From assembly GCA_011109175.1 (NCBI GenBank), contig RDEW01000052.1, forward strand, positions 1 through 64,000: a stretch of 64,000 nt of DNA, written 5' to 3'. The notes under the pieces were generated by a model. It made no database searches. It saw nothing but the letters and a program-made list of their open reading frames with translations, and had not been told where the DNA came from. The stretch is from Dicyema japonicum. Its lineage: Eukaryota; Dicyemida; Rhombozoa; Dicyemidae. Within the stretch, counting starts at the first letter, position 1, and each line of letters opens with the position of its first letter. Both the position numbers and the translations under genes were made by a program. Below, piece after piece: positions 10,566-23,375 of the stretch.

Positions 10566-11880
10566 CCCATCAATGGACGTTTTACTGCTCTCGTTCCCTT
10601 AAATGAACATACAAAATGGTTAACTGATTTTTCAGCACCACATTCCCGATTTGGTTTTTAGTCTTATAAGGACCTTCAAAATTGTCTAACGCCACATATC
10701 CTAGGCATCCAAAATGTTGGGTCTGGTCTAGGGAATCGGATATTAAGATCAGCAACGGAAATTAGATCACTAAACAAAAAGTTCAGAAATGATAAATTTA
10801 ACTCAGATCTAAAACCGGTAATTTTGATTCGAATAAAATGAGAAATCAGATTATTTTTCCTAATCGCTAACAAATCGGAAAGTTTGATGAAGACAATCAG
10901 GGGTCAACTCAGTTCGCCTTAGATTTCTACATCACACAGGTCAGTTCGCCTTAGATTTCTTAATGGTTTGAGGAGCTGCGTCCACTTTTTGTTGTCGCTA
11001 TTTATTAGCTTTTTTAATTCTCTGGTTTTGCAAACACTGAGTAATATGAAATAGCCAATCAAACACGGAGTAAAGATGAAATAGTGCTTTCGATTCATGT
11101 GGATTCCTATCGATACTTAAGGAATAGAGAAAGCAAAAAAGGAAAGAATCCTTGTTAATGTAGGTGGAAGTGTAGGAATCTAACTCACAGTCATTCGTGA
11201 GTAAAAACTCTAACCACTTTATTATTATCTAACATAGAAAAAGGAAACATCAAGAAAGGAGTAGTTAAACCATCAATTAAGAGACTTCGACAGTAATGAG
11301 AGGTTTTTGCTGTGTTCATTCATATTACCACAGCTGTTCTGAATCCAATCGTTACTCTTTAATAAGAATTTGAAGAGACGTGGGTTTTACTCTCAAATTT
11401 ACGTGATTTGCCGACTTGTGAAGCTGGAATTATTGTTCAAGATTCTTACGTTGTTGAGTAATGGAGGAATAGTTATGAAGAGAAATTGATAATGTTAACT
11501 ATATTTTAAATAATTAAAGATATTTAATAAAAATGGTAATGAAATATCATTTATCATAGATATTTAATATATAATTATATCAAACAATTAATATAAAAAT
11601 TTAAATAAAATAATATTTGACCTAATAAAATTTAGATTACATGAACAGAACTATTCATTATATCATAATTATACTGTTTAGCAAAATAGTCAAAATAAAA
11701 TGTGATGAGAGATATATTTTAATTGATTCATATGTCATTTACAAGAATCCTTCTATACTATATATTTTGTAAACTTTAAAAATAAGGATTAACAAATTTA
11801 CTTGAGAACAATTAGATGTATGGGAAACTTATGGTACGGATTTGTTTTCTTTCACTAAATAAATTTTAAACTTATTCCAT
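10566..11880. other. No gene recognised
   Basis: AT rich, with a 65-codon minus-strand frame at 10676-10873 lacking a domain. A short block CACAGTCATTCGTGAGTA at about 11188 recurs at 42299-42316 beside the Gypsy-like integrase, hinting at a fragment of that element. Confidence 0.35.
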
Positions 11881-11889
11881 ACTTCAACA

Positions 11890-12912
11890 ATGAGTTTTAT
11901 ACTATTGACTTATTAACAGAAATTGATTATGGTACGTTTTTTGTTGTACTTAAGCTGGTAAGCGACATACTAATATCACAAAGATTCGTAAAACTAAGTT
12001 TGGGGATTACTACCGATGTGGTTATGTTCATTTTAGTTTTTCGAATAATATATCTGTTACATTTATTCAATCAAGTTGAAATATCACAATAAGGTAGCTT
12101 GTATTATTTTACTGGAAAAGGTTTTTACTAAAATTTATTTAGTTAATGACTGTAACCCAAATAATGATCAAAATACGCCTATTTGGTTTCTATTTAACCA
12201 AAATAGAATCCGAGCAGTAATAAGTGGAATTATAAGAATATCATATATTGACAGTTACGAAAATGTACACGTTTGCATTGATAAGTAGATAACAGATGAT
12301 CATTTCAGTGATTATTACTATAATGTCTTAACACATAATTATAGTGACAATAATATATATTGTATAGTGATTATTCTAAAATATCTATTACGGCGTATAA
12401 ACAATATCGGAATGAAAAACGTATTAATATATTTTCTGTTTGTATTGGGTATAAAAAATATAAATGTTTTTTACTTAAAAAGCAATTCAAACAAATTAAA
12501 ATGGGAGTATATTATTACTGTGGATCCACCTCACAAAGCTATAAAAATGTGTCTATCGAAATTTCATCTATTAAATTACAATTTTTCCGTGATGATTTGA
12601 TTTTTGAATTTATTGGAGATGGTAAATAAATCCGACTGAATTTTAGATGAAGGATGCTTTGAAAACAAATATCGAATGAAATTAAAGACAAAAAAACATA
12701 TTAAACATCGTAATACTGTAAAACGACTAAATTTAGATACAATAAGTTTTGAAAAACTAATTTCGTCTGAAAGTATAGCCGTAAAAAAATTGACGAAAAA
12801 TCAAATAATTGGAATCGTGTGTGGAGTTGTTGGACTAATATTCATATGTTTCATAGTCGCAATTTTTATCAAACTGAAATCACATACTGAAATACAGGAA
12901 AGCATTGATTAA
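11890..12912 (+). pseudogene. Repeat-ectodomain membrane protein, copy 2 (disrupted)
   Basis: Same architecture as the intact copy at 24849-26061. Unit 1 shows NEFYTIDLLTEI near 11890, a 26-nt intron about 11955-11980, then GDYYRCGY...FSNN. Unit 2 follows (DCNPNND..TPIWF, RAVISGIIRISYID) with a 24-nt intron near 12260, then ISITAYKQYRNEKR...YYYCG...QFFRDD..FEFIGDG. A 25-nt phase-1 intron at 12622-12646 precedes the last exon (12647-12912) with a basic linker, a transmembrane helix (IIGIVCGVVGLIFICFIVAI) and a short tail. I see a frameshift and stop near 12075-12095 and another frameshift near 12355, so this looks like a pseudogene, though unrecognised introns could account for part. Function unknown. 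Confidence 0.65.
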
Positions 12913-13225
12913 TCTCTCTAACTAACTAATTTTAATTCGTAACCGTCTTCAATTTTTTGAATTTATTTAATTATTTGAACTAAGTCGATATTCGAAAAAC
13001 TTACAAAATTTTGAATTTTGTCAGTTGTAACAAAGCATACTAGATGATTATGCCTAAATTTGGCATTGGAAGCCCCTTGTTCAACAGAAAATCCTTGGCT
13101 AACAGGGGACGATCAATTCGTCGAATCTGATAAATAATGAAAAATGTCCCCAAGCATAATTATTCTATAATCAATATTCCCGACATACTAGCAAGACAAC
13201 AATATTCCAATTTATAATATAGGCT
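12913..13225. other. No gene recognised
   Basis: AT-rich spacer between the membrane-protein pseudogene and a LINE fragment. Confidence 0.4.
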
Positions 13226-13229
13226 GCCT

Positions 13230-13448
13230 ATACAGTCCACTCAAAGAATTAATGCTTTTGAGCTGTGATGCTCTAGGAGGTTACTAAGAATCCCTTGGAC
13301 CTCCACAGTAACAACCATCAATGTACTCAAACGGGTAGACACTGACATTTCGATAGAAGGAAGAATTGTAAAACACAGATTTGCGTTTTTTGGGCATGTT
13401 GTCCGCTCTGATTCACTGGAAAGAACCATTATGCTGAGCAATATTACT
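13230..13448 (+). mobile_element. LINE-E fragment (RTE/L1-like RT C-terminus)
   Basis: The plus-strand frame reads CSRRLLRIPWTST...NVLKRVDTDISIEGR, then [14 protein letters not shown]. The WRRLLRIPWT...FGHxxR pattern is characteristic of the region after the RT in RTE/L1-type elements. It is cut off abruptly at about 13448 where LINE-A sequence begins. Confidence 0.65.
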
Positions 13449-13945
13449 GGAAGCTCTCGTGCAAAAGGAGTGCGGGCAGAGCACCCCGCCATGCTGCTAT
13501 GAACAACATTGTCATGCGAGCTCTTGAAGCGGCAGGTTTCCCGTCAGTACTGGAGCCTGTGGAATTGGAGCGATGGGAAAAGACCGGATGGGTTAACTAT
13601 CTTTCCGTTAACTGAGGTAAAATCGCTCGTATGGGACTGCACTGTTGTGGATTCTTTATCGAACACGATGATACTCAGCTCGGCGCAGTCTGCGATTCTG
13701 CACCCGATCTGGCTGAAAAAATCAAGATTAAAAAATATGGCGAAATTGGAGACCGCTACTGTTTTGTACCGGTAGAAATCGAGGCGTCTGGTGAGGCCGT
13801 AAGTATATCAGCCTCTTTCTTAAAGGAAATCGGTGGAAAATTGGCCACCGCAAGAAAGAAGTTCGGGAAGCTGTCTGGCAGAGGCTACGAGTTGGTATCG
13901 CAGTTGTCCGCGGAAACGCTTACTCCGTGATGTCAGCAGCCGCTC
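13449..13945 (+). mobile_element. LINE-A 3' end
   Basis: From 13449 the sequence tracks 5660-5900 closely (CTCGTGCAAAAGGAGTG.GGGC block, then the ALx[14 protein letters not shown] and LVWDCTVVDS motifs). It continues beyond it through IKKYGEIGDRYCFVPVEIE to the 3'-terminal region near 13925. A frameshift near 13640-13680 and another near 13850 break the frame. Confidence 0.75.
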
Positions 13946-14924
13946 TCCCCCATAGTTAATAAATAACATTCCATAGTTAATAAATTTTTCACATTTGAAA
14001 AAAAAATATTAAAAAGAAAAATTATTTTTTAAAACTTAACATTAAGACCGATATCTTTTTATCTAAAATTCAACATATACATAAATTTGCAAAATACATT
14101 GACACGTGAATTAGATAATATAGAGAGTATATCAGAATACTTATCAAGCTTCTATGGTGGGAAGTTCTGAAAACTTTCGCGATTTGACCTTAATTAAATA
14201 CACTTTAAATTTAACTTGACCTCCAGTAGAATAATATGTAATAAAAATTAAATAAAATTTTATAATTCTTAGTTTTTAATCAATTTTTGTTTAATTTACG
14301 TATATAAGAAAATGAGTAACACTCTAGAAAAAATTGGTGACATTAAAAAAATCTTCATGGAAGAACGATGATATTATACAAAGAAAATAATTGGAAATCC
14401 GGCAATGCATATATTAAAGAAATTATGGTCAAATCAAAGTGATTGACATTCAGAATACATTGATATGCTATTCCCGAAAAAAACAGATACGCTATAATCT
14501 ACTCACAGGAACTGACTGAGGAAAAAAAGTATGACTCACATGGATTTTAAGAAACGTGGTTGTTGCTAGACAATGAATAGGGAAATAATATAGCCAAACA
14601 TGAAATTGGAATGAATTTTTTCTTAACATAGCCATGGATAGATAATTTCTGTCAATGAAGGCCGTATCGTAAGTCTAAATAAAAGGCATTTAATCTATCT
14701 TTTAAATGAGGTTCATTTAGTGCCTACTGTTGAATTCGTGATTTTTACACGTTCTTTAGTCATGCACACTAAGCCCATCAAACAAGGTTTTATTCATCTT
14801 AAATAGGATGCGCTAGTTACTCCACCGAACTCGATCAATGATCCATGTATAAAGTAAGTAATGTTCGCACTCATTAGAGACAAACATGCACGTACAAAAA
14901 TTCAAATATTTAATGTATTAGCTT
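13946..14924. other. No gene recognised
   Basis: Very AT rich, no usable open frame, no family ends seen. Confidence 0.4.
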
Positions 14925-16330
14925 TTTTTTAAACAAAATAATTTTTTAACAATTAAACAATGTCAGTCGAGGAAGCCTGCTGCGTGGACTGCGAACGAGT
15001 TCCCTCGGAGTATGGCCATTCCAATCTTTTGTCTTAGCCACATCCCTTCTCGTTGATCCCTTTTCTTTCTGGCAAGCAATCCTCCGAGTTCTCGCAAAAC
15101 TCAGCTGTCATTGGACCAACGGCTCCCGATGATTCGGTCGCAACAGGAGTAAATCGGTAGCGATCCACGAGGCAAGAATATTTCTTGATTTTTAGGTTTT
15201 CCGCAGTCGAAGCAGCTGCTCCAGGTGTCTGAATTGATTTGAAAATATTCGTGCTTGAGAACTTGTCTACACAAGTTGCGTCCCAGATCAAAGATCTTCC
15301 AGACGTTAAGGGGAAAAGGGTCATCCCGTCAGGTCTCTTTCCATCCTATCGATCAAGACCCACTGGTTAAAGCTGTGTGGGGAAGCCTGTAGCCTTCAGA
15401 GCTCTGAAGATCATATCGTTCAGAGCAGCATGACGTGGTCCCCTACCGGCAATTCTTCTGCAGGACAGCGGTGCAATCTTTCGCAACGACTGTTTTCCCG
15501 CATCGGCATCGGTGCTCTTGGTAAACGTCTAGTCCCAGCCTTTGTCCGATTCCAATCCTTAAAGAATAGACGTCCAAAAAGGTCACGAGGTTTGGGCAAG
15601 GTATTGCACCAAGCAATGCTCTACTCTCTCCACTGAAGCTGGCACCAAACAAGCCAGACGATGTTGATTTGTTTCTTTTTTAAAGTCTTCCAAAATTTTG
15701 GAGCAGACAATGTTATTCCAATTACTTTGCATTGTTGTGTCTTCGGGGATTTAAGTCCGGACCCGTTCCATTTCCGACAATCTTGTCAAATGACTCATTC
15801 CAGCGAAGTCCAATAGTGTTATGAAGGACTTGCCGTGTCAATATAATTTATCAACTGGCACAGTCGGGATCAGTTCTTTAAAAGACTCCTTGATAGAGAG
15901 GAAGTCGTTGTACTAATATGAGACATTTATTAGCTCTGATTTGTTAACATTGATGTCCAAGCCCACTTTTTTAAAGCGGGTAACGCTTTACTTAATGAAT
16001 TGTATGTTTCCTTGAATGATCCTCCAATTGTGGCATCATCGAGGTACCAGAGATTTAGCTGAGCATCAATTGATCTCTCAACATTATCAATGGTCAGGGC
16101 AAATAAGAGAGGTCCGTGAGAATCTCCTTGTTGGACCCCCGTTTTTGATTTAATAATTTCATTTTCAAAAACCAGAGACGCATCGTCCCCATAGTATAAT
16201 TTGACAAAGGGAACAGCTGTGGGCCCTCTTCCAACACGTTTCCATAGTTTTATCTTTTCTGAGAGAATTGAATGCATTCGTTATGTCCAACAAATATTTA
16301 CCTCAGATTGAGCAAGACAGTAGTTTTAAA
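14925..16330 (-). mobile_element. LINE-A copy on minus strand, RT to 3' UTR
   Basis: Minus strand: an uninterrupted RT frame 16277-15930 holds GVQQGDSHGPLLFALTI and YLDDATIGG (YLDD at 16035-16046). Then come a broken middle part, FSGESRALLGAIPCPNL..FLD and HRCRCGK (CxC) at about 15640-15480, and a frame 15324-15034 with LFPL.SGRSLIWDATCVDKF and LKIKKYSCL.DRYRFTPVA. The ORF ends near 14970, followed by an A/T-rich 3' UTR shared with 7340-7375. It shows the family's domain order most clearly, but it is truncated and frameshifted. Confidence 0.8.
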
Positions 16331-16471
16331 TATCCGCAAGTCATATATTTTGATCCTTTACTTATGAAGTTGTTTTAATCATTATAAGACAAGACCACAA
16401 GGACCTTTAATTTCATTAGTAAGATATCTTAACTCTCCGCTATGCCTTAGTACATTTAGACTATAGATTTC

Positions 16472-16486
16472 GGGAGGGGGGGGGGG
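16472..16486. repeat. Poly-G tract
   Basis: A 15-base run that is all G except one A, in an AT-rich setting. Could form a G-quadruplex or be a sequencing/assembly problem. Confidence 0.8.
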
Positions 16487-16544
16487 TTATTCCCTATAGA
16501 GATTTCCATCAAGAATGTCTGTTTGAGTGTCAGTTCTGGTAAAA

Positions 16545-16645
16545 GTCTTACTGTTTATTAATATTATTATTATTAACTCCAAGCTTACCTTTGTATGCTC
16601 AGCACAAACAGTCAAAACTAACTAATCCAAGAAAAGAACCGAGGG
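16545..16645. repeat. Interspersed repeat R2, copy 2
   Basis: Second copy of the repeat at 7080-7195 in direct orientation. Confidence 0.5.
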
Positions 16646-18140
16646 ATAAATTTGACATTTTTGTTATAATGGAAACCAACCTTATTTGAATTATCTCTCA
16701 AAGATGAAATTCATTTAAGGGTAAAATTTAAAATTGTTGTTTTTTTTACAGGAATTCTTATCGGCTTTACAAGAGCGATTTTACAGAGAAACCCACCTTC
16801 TACATCCATAAGGACGAAAATTTGAGCAAGTAGAGAAAAATGCTTTTTCTCATATATGGTGTTAAGTCTCTAAGTTTAGGAGTTTCAATGTTTCTTTAAT
16901 CTTCAATTACCCTTTGGACAGATAACCAGAGCAGATCTTTGGTTTCTCTAAGATGAAAAGAAGATCAAAAAGAAGATCGATATTGGTTTTTTAAAAAAGG
17001 ATAAATCTCTACATGACGTATGTAAGATAACTATGAGATGATTGGGATAGGGTTCCGATTGATAATCGGTGTATCTGTGTTAAAATCACGAGAGCAAAGG
17101 AACTCAAATTTTTAGAATTATTATAGGTATTCTGTCTATTAGCTTTACGAAGTTGGAAAACGTTATTAAAAGTCAACCTTCTCTTGGGGATCCGAAATTG
17201 TTCAAATTTAAATTATGCCCATTAACGAAAATATTTTTAAGTTTAGGGTGTAGCATTCAATGGGATGAAAATTTGATTGTAGTCACTCCAAAACTGTAGA
17301 GTGCTAACACTTCATTCTCAGGACGTGTTGCAACATCGTTAAGTCAATGTGATGTTCTCCAATTTTTCAGTTATGAGATAATTAGATCGCAGGGTTTTTC
17401 TTATTAAATTTCCTCTAGTGTCGGCTTTTTCCTTCTTTAAACACACTGGGTGGTCAGCTTTCATATTCCAGTAAGCAACAAGTGTTCACAGTTCTAAAAA
17501 TCCTCAAGAGAGAGCTTAAAATTGTTCTAACAAGCCGGTAGGGGGTTATAAAAAAAAGTTATAAAAATATATAAAATAATTTGATATAAAATAAATATAA
17601 AATTAAATTTAAAAATAAATATTTTATTTTATATGTGTCATTATAGAAGTGACTATGAATGAATTACATGTCGTAATGAAATTAGATTATTAAGAAATGC
17701 CTTTATATTATTCAGATTACAAAACTATGTTTGGATTATTATTATTTTATTTGTAGATATTCCAGTTAAAGATAGAAATACTTTTGACTCTCAAGATATT
17801 ACTTAATAAGACGAATCTGCATAATTTTCTATTCGTCGAGTCTAACTTTGACAAAGAGTGGCTTACTAGTCTTCTTCGGCCTTATTAACGAGATAATTTT
17901 TTTAACTGAAGAGCTCTATCAACATGTCGATTTTATCATCAATTAAACGATGAAGTACAAACTTATGTGTTTTGATTTATAGAACCTCACAGTTGTTTGA
18001 CCTTCTTGGTTATGATTGGTTTAACTCAATAATTATGCTTATCTCAAACAGGGGGTGACATTATTGTACATAAAATTATACCCACTAAAGTCAAAAATAA
18101 GAATAAAAAGACATTTTCTTATTTCAAGACTGGCAACAGA
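16646..18140. other. No gene recognised
   Basis: AT rich, no open frame above about 60 codons, no transposon ends identified. Confidence 0.4.
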
Positions 18141-18149
18141 AAAGGCAGG

Positions 18150-19501
18150 ACAGAGCGGAGATTACAATATACTATCAAATAGATTATGTATTATATGATG
18201 CACTTAAAAAATTGCTGGTGACTCACGCTCATATGGAGGAGCTGTAACAAATTGTGATCACAAGATAGCGGGTACTCGGATATGCACACGAACTATATTA
18301 TTAACATTACCCAGAACAGTCCAGCAAACAATAAATATCGAAGCCTGCCTACAGAGGAACTTAAAACAACAACGTGAAATTGGGAAAATTTTAAATAATA
18401 TCGAAACACATACATCACTACTAAATATAGAAGAAAAGCCACAAGTTCTTATGGAAATGTTGAATGAGGTTGTTAAACAGTCCGCGACGGATACCATTGG
18501 CTACAGAGTAACCGCTCGAACAAGTACTACGCACATTGTGATTCAAAACTAAAGAAAATGTCAGAGCCCCAAAGAACATTCGTCTAGAGAATTGGAAATT
18601 GCTTTCTGAACACTAAAAGAGAACCAAGATTAATGAAACAGAATTCTTCATGAAATAAAGTCTGGGCATGGCTAGTATAAACGAAATTCTCAGACAAGAA
18701 GCTTACCGAAATTTAAGAGCTCTCACCTGAAAGTCAACTGACATGGTTGTGCAGTTGCTTAATCGGGGTATCCTAAATTCCAAAATATAGATATGGATGA
18801 ATTGAAACACTTAATATTGGATGACGGGGACAAAGATTCTCCAATGGTTGCCAAACAATTCCAAACAGATGATACCTATACACCTACATTTATTGGGCAT
18901 CCGCGTTTTTTGTCAAAAGAAATGACACATTCGGAGGTCCTAGAAGCATTCTACAATATGAACAACAACAGAGTTGCAGGATTTGAAGAAGTCCCAGGGA
19001 ATTTACTCAAATATGCTCCTATTAGTCTATTGAGCTTTTTAACACAAATACTGAACAAATTTTTGCATTACACAGTCCGCTTTCAATCGGGTCCAGAATA
19101 TATTATTACACGTTCATTTGAAGGGTACCCTTCGGAAGCTTAAGACCTATTGTGCTAGTCACCACTCTAAGGAAAACACATCGACTATTGTACGTATATC
19201 AATATCGGACATCGAATCTCTATTGCGGTCAGAGTGGTTTCAGGCCTGGAAGAGCCACGGCTGATGTTGTCTGGAGCCATCTATGGATCATCGCAATATG
19301 TCAGAAAGACAAACGATCATTTCTTATCCTGGTAATCGAACATGTGGTATTTTCTGAAACTGAACTACTGTTCAGAGTTGGCTCCTAACCAGTGAGATTA
19401 TTTTTCTACCAATGTTGGAACCCTACAAAAGAATCTCTATCACTGATTATGTATCATCTACCTTGAGGCAGCTTTGAGAGATCTAAGAAAACAAATTGGA
19501 C
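18150..19501 (+). mobile_element. LINE-C copy, 5' part (interrupted by hAT)
   Basis: The plus strand encodes a pre-RT region (about 18190-18540, stop-free except small breaks) and then RT: NNNRVAGFEEVPGNLLKYAP (18958-19017) and SLLSFLTQILNKFL, then TTLRKT and SGFRPGRATADVVW (19228-19269). It ends in a degraded TLQGDSLSP...EAALRDL block just before 19502. The sequence resumes at 21819 with the RT catalytic box, so the hAT landed inside the RT. Several frameshifts make the LINE inactive. Confidence 0.8.
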
Positions 19502-19509
19502 GTCTAGAC
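19502..19509. repeat. hAT target-site duplication, left
   Basis: GTCTAGAC, identical to 21811-21818; 8 bp, the length made by hAT transposases. The sequence is itself a palindrome. Confidence 0.9.
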
Positions 19510-21810
19510 CAGAGGTTCTCAACCTGGGGTCGATTCGACCCCCAGGGGTCTAAAATCAATCCAAATCAATCGTAAGGGGGTGAAAAATGAAATATTTGAG
19601 GGTCGAAAATAAATTTAATAAATTTAATCTTTTTCAATTTAAATTAAGTTAGTTTATTTTTAAAGTGGTAAACCTTTGTTCTTTAAAATTTTTAAAATTA
19701 CAATGCTTGTTTTTGTTGTGTATGAGTCGTTCTTCTACATTAAAAATTCGTCAATATAAAAATGAATATTTGGCATTTGGATTTATAAAAAATTATTTTG
19801 ATAATAGACCATATTGCTTACTGTGTAACAAGTCATTATCAAATGATGCAATGAAACCGTCAAAATTGTTGGATCATCTTAGGAGAATACATTCGGATAA
19901 AAAAGATAGACCATTAGAGTATTTTGAAGAATTAAAGGATTCTTTTTGTAAACAAAAAACGATTGACACTGTTTTTACAAATAGTAGTGAAAGAAACAAT
20001 AGTTGTTGTTATTTTAAATTATATTTAGGAAGACTAATTGCATCCTATAAAATTGCAATGATTATTGCCAAAAATGAGAGTTCCCATGTTTCTGGTGATA
20101 ATCTCATCAAACCATCTATATCAGTGATTCTATCAGATCTGATGGGTTTAAATCCCGACGAAATTTTAAAATCCGTACCAATTAGCAATGATTCAATTCG
20201 CCGCAGGATTGACGAAATGTCAGATAATGTTGAACATATTTTATGTGAAAGGCTTAAAAATACTATTTTTTCGCTTCAAATTGACGAAAGTCATATATGT
20301 GACAACCAACCAATTCTAATAGGATATGTCGGGTTAATCTTATTAGAAGCTTACTTTAAGATATTTTGACGATTATGCTCTTCTTACAGAAGATTTATTA
20401 TTCGTCAATTATTTGGAAACTGATACGACTGGATTTTCTATTTTTTCCTTAGTCAAATTATTTTTGGATGACAAGAAGATTCCATATGAAAATTTGGTTT
20501 CTTGTGCCACAGATGGTGCAATGTCTATGGTTGGAAAATATAAAGGATTTGCGGCATATTTGACAAAAATATGTCCAAATGTGATTCATATACATTGCGT
20601 CCTACATATACAACATTTGGTTTCAAAAGCTCTTTCGCCAATTCTACATGAAACGTTAAATATAGTTATTAAAACCATAAACAAAATTAAAACAAACAGC
20701 AAGTATGACTGTCTTTTTAAAAAATTTTGCTATGAGGCTAAAGAAACATATGTCCGTCTTGTGCTTCACACTGAGGTTATAGTTTCCAATTTTATTTTAT
20801 AGGTACGATGGTTATCAAAGGGAAATGCCTTAGAACGATTTTCAATATTATTTGACACAATCGTAAAATTTTCTTACTTCTGAGGGTGAAAAAATTTAGC
20901 AGATTTAATTGTATCGAAAAAGAAATTGTTTATTTGACTTGGATTTTTGGAAAATTTAATGAAGTTTTATTAGAACTTCAGGGAAAGTATGTGACGTTAA
21001 TAGATTGTAAAAGAATTATTCAAATATTTATCGAAAAAATTAAGTTATATAAATATAACTTGGAAAAAAAAATTATTATAACATTCCCGAGTTCCACTCA
21101 ATTGGTCAAACATTTGATGATGAAGATATTAACAACTTTTTGCAACATTTATTAAGCATAGAAAAAGATTTGATTCTTCGATTCCAAGATATTCTTGAAT
21201 TAGAAATTCCATCTTTGATGATTAATCCGTTTTTGTCAAAGCCAGAAGAACAAAAAGAAAATATTCAAGAGGAATGAGTTATGTTAAAATTTAATCCAGA
21301 ATTAAAACTATATTATAATGCTTCACAATCACCTGTTATTTTTTGGCAAAATATGAAAGTGAAGGAGTTGTCCAAAATTGTGGACAGAAATAGTACAATT
21401 GCTACTCTATTTTCAGACATCATACTGTGTTGAATGCGGATTTAGCATTCTACATCAAATTGTAAATAAAGAACGAAACAGATTGGATGTGTCCATTAGA
21501 GGAGATTTTCGTTTGAAAATAACACAAATAGAGCCAGATATCAAATCTTTGGTCAAAAAACATCAGTCACAGGGGTCCCATTGGTATTTAATTTTTTTAT
21601 TATAGATTTATACTCAGATACTAACTTAACATCGAGTATATATTTTTTTTTTTGTTTGATTATTAACAATGAATTCATTTTAGATAGTTAACTAATTTTA
21701 CTTAGAATTGTCTGTTCTAAATAATAAAGTTTTAAGCAGTCGAGTAAATATTAGGGGGGTCGAAAAAAAAGTCAAGGGGTCGACGAGTAAAAAAAGGTTG
21801 AGAACCCCTG
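19510..21810 (+). mobile_element. hAT transposon (ZBED5/SCAND3-like), complete ends
   Basis: A 2301-bp element with terminal inverted repeats beginning CAGAGGTTCTCAACCT and CAGGGGTTCTCAACCT (one mismatch in 16) and a perfect 8-bp target duplication. The transposase frame starts near 19725. It has a BED-type zinc finger (CLLC...HLRRIH, about 19815-19890) and an N-terminal hAT domain to 20369. Then, after a +1/-1 shift near 20355, come the TDGAMSM...HCVLH catalytic/Cys-His region (20413-20802), a 20886-21155 piece, and the C-terminal dimerisation domain (YCVECGFSILHQIVNKERNR, 21378-21605). The frameshifts make it non-autonomous, but the intact ends and duplication point to a fairly recent insertion. 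Confidence 0.92.
19725..21605 (+). pseudogene. hAT transposase, frameshifted
   Basis: Open pieces at 19665-20369, 20413-20802, 20886-21155 and 21378-21605 lie in different frames. Together they cover nearly the full transposase: BED finger, RNase H-like catalytic domain with insertion, and C-terminal dimerisation domain. The CATDGA motif carries one of the expected catalytic acidic residues. The family moves DNA by cut-and-paste in the nucleus. Breaks near 20355, 20800-20880 and 21155-21290 prevent a full product. Tiny introns do not explain them, because no GT...AG of suitable length restores frame at the first break. Confidence 0.85.
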
Positions 21811-21818
21811 GTCTAGAC
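21811..21818. repeat. hAT target-site duplication, right
   Basis: GTCTAGAC, identical to 19502-19509. Confidence 0.9.
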
Positions 21819-22610
21819 AATCACTTTATGGAAGTCATATACGCAGATGTTGTCGAATTAGTCGCAGAAAATCAGCAATTTATAGACGTTTTTATGGAGA
21901 AAGCAAAAACAATTTTCTCTCAAAGTCACTGAAGATCAAACTGAAAATCACTGGAATAAAACTGAAATAACCAGGATGTAGAAAAATGGAGGAAAACCCG
22001 AAACTCGTAATTTTACTTGAGGATTGAGAATATATCACACGATGAAAGATATTGGCCACAATAGCACTTAAAAATTACAATTTATTTTAATGAGAAAAAA
22101 TAAAATTCCTGCTAAAATGCGATTACGCTTATATCATGGATTTGTCTGACCAGTCCTCATGTACATCGCAGGTACCTGGCGAACATCAAAGAAAGATTTG
22201 GAACAACTCGACTCATTTCACAGAGGACAACTAAGAAAACTCCTAAAACCTCAAATAATAAATTATACAGACTGACTGTTCGTGGATATAGGTCTGAATG
22301 TACTTGAAGCCGAATGTACTTTGGATATATTCTAGGAATGTAGGTAGAAGCACCCTGCAATGCAGCCATGGAATAAGGTTTTCGGCTATACTAAATTTTC
22401 TACATTCAGAGGACTTTCAAGCGGTAATCTTCCCAGGACAATTGCGGAAAATTATGCTGTGATCGAGGCAGAATGATGGATGCAAAGGATCTGGAAGAAA
22501 TCAGATGGCGAGCAAGACGAGGAACGGGATGGAGAAAGCTAACGACAAGAATTGTCGAAAACATGACATAAGCGAAACCCTTAACACTGTTTAATGGCAA
22601 CGCTGATGTG
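21819..22610 (+). mobile_element. LINE-C copy, 3' part
   Basis: Continues the LINE split at 19501. YADV in place of the YADD RT catalytic box (21840-21851) is followed by a VAENQQFIDVF..KA stretch, then DLEQLDSFHRGQLRKLL (about 22175-22230), a thumb-domain motif. The 3' end at 22380-22610 is shared with 3335-3610. The catalytic Asp-to-Val change and frame breaks confirm it is dead. Confidence 0.75.
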
Positions 22611-23370
22611 CATAACTACTCAATGATGAACTTGACTGAAAAAGATTTTATATATAAAATCAGCAAAAGAAACAGCATTTCATTAATTATCGCTAAAACC
22701 ATTATAATAATGAAAAATAGGTTACTTTAGAATAATTATGCCATTTTCGGGTGAAATCATAAATCTTAACCTTTTTAATCCTAATCAGACATTGCAGTAG
22801 ATTCATGGGTTTCATTAGTCAGCTGCAAGAATTGCGGTAGATCCTAATGGGTAAATCAGTAGATTTATGTTCCTGATTGAATTTCCATTAAATGACCCCA
22901 CCTTTTCCTAAAGTAACTTATCTAAGTGCTATTTAGAAACATCATGCATATTATTAAAACATAAATTTGAATGTTTGTCAGTTGCCTCAGACAAATGCAT
23001 ATTGGAGTCAGGGAATCCATCTACATAGGAGACATGAAGGATTTCGATGGGAGGTGGTCTTTCTCTTACATAATTTGTTCATGACCCACTTTTTTATGTT
23101 GACCTATAAATAACCAGAAGTAAAAAATTACTGTAATAATCAATTCCTCATTCTTTTTTGATTATTCTGAACAGTAAAATTTAATGTCATCATTTAAAGA
23201 TTGAAACTTTTGTGAGTCTCAAAAATGTTGAATCGAATTTAGACTTAAAACCTCTTGGAAATTCGAAAGCCAAAATTTCTATATTGAAAAAATCGAATTA
23301 ATTTTCTATGTAATGATGTCAAGAGAACTGGTAAATAAGCAAGAACTCTGTCTTTGTCCAAGAGACTGAG
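22611..23370. other. No gene recognised
   Basis: AT rich; no frame or repeat identified. Confidence 0.4.
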
Positions 23371-23375
23371 TTGAC

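Noticed and set aside
20370-20412. Tiny intron as explanation for the frame change inside the hAT transposase
   Set aside because: No GT...AG of 20-31 nt near 20355 joins the two frames; a plain frameshift explains it.
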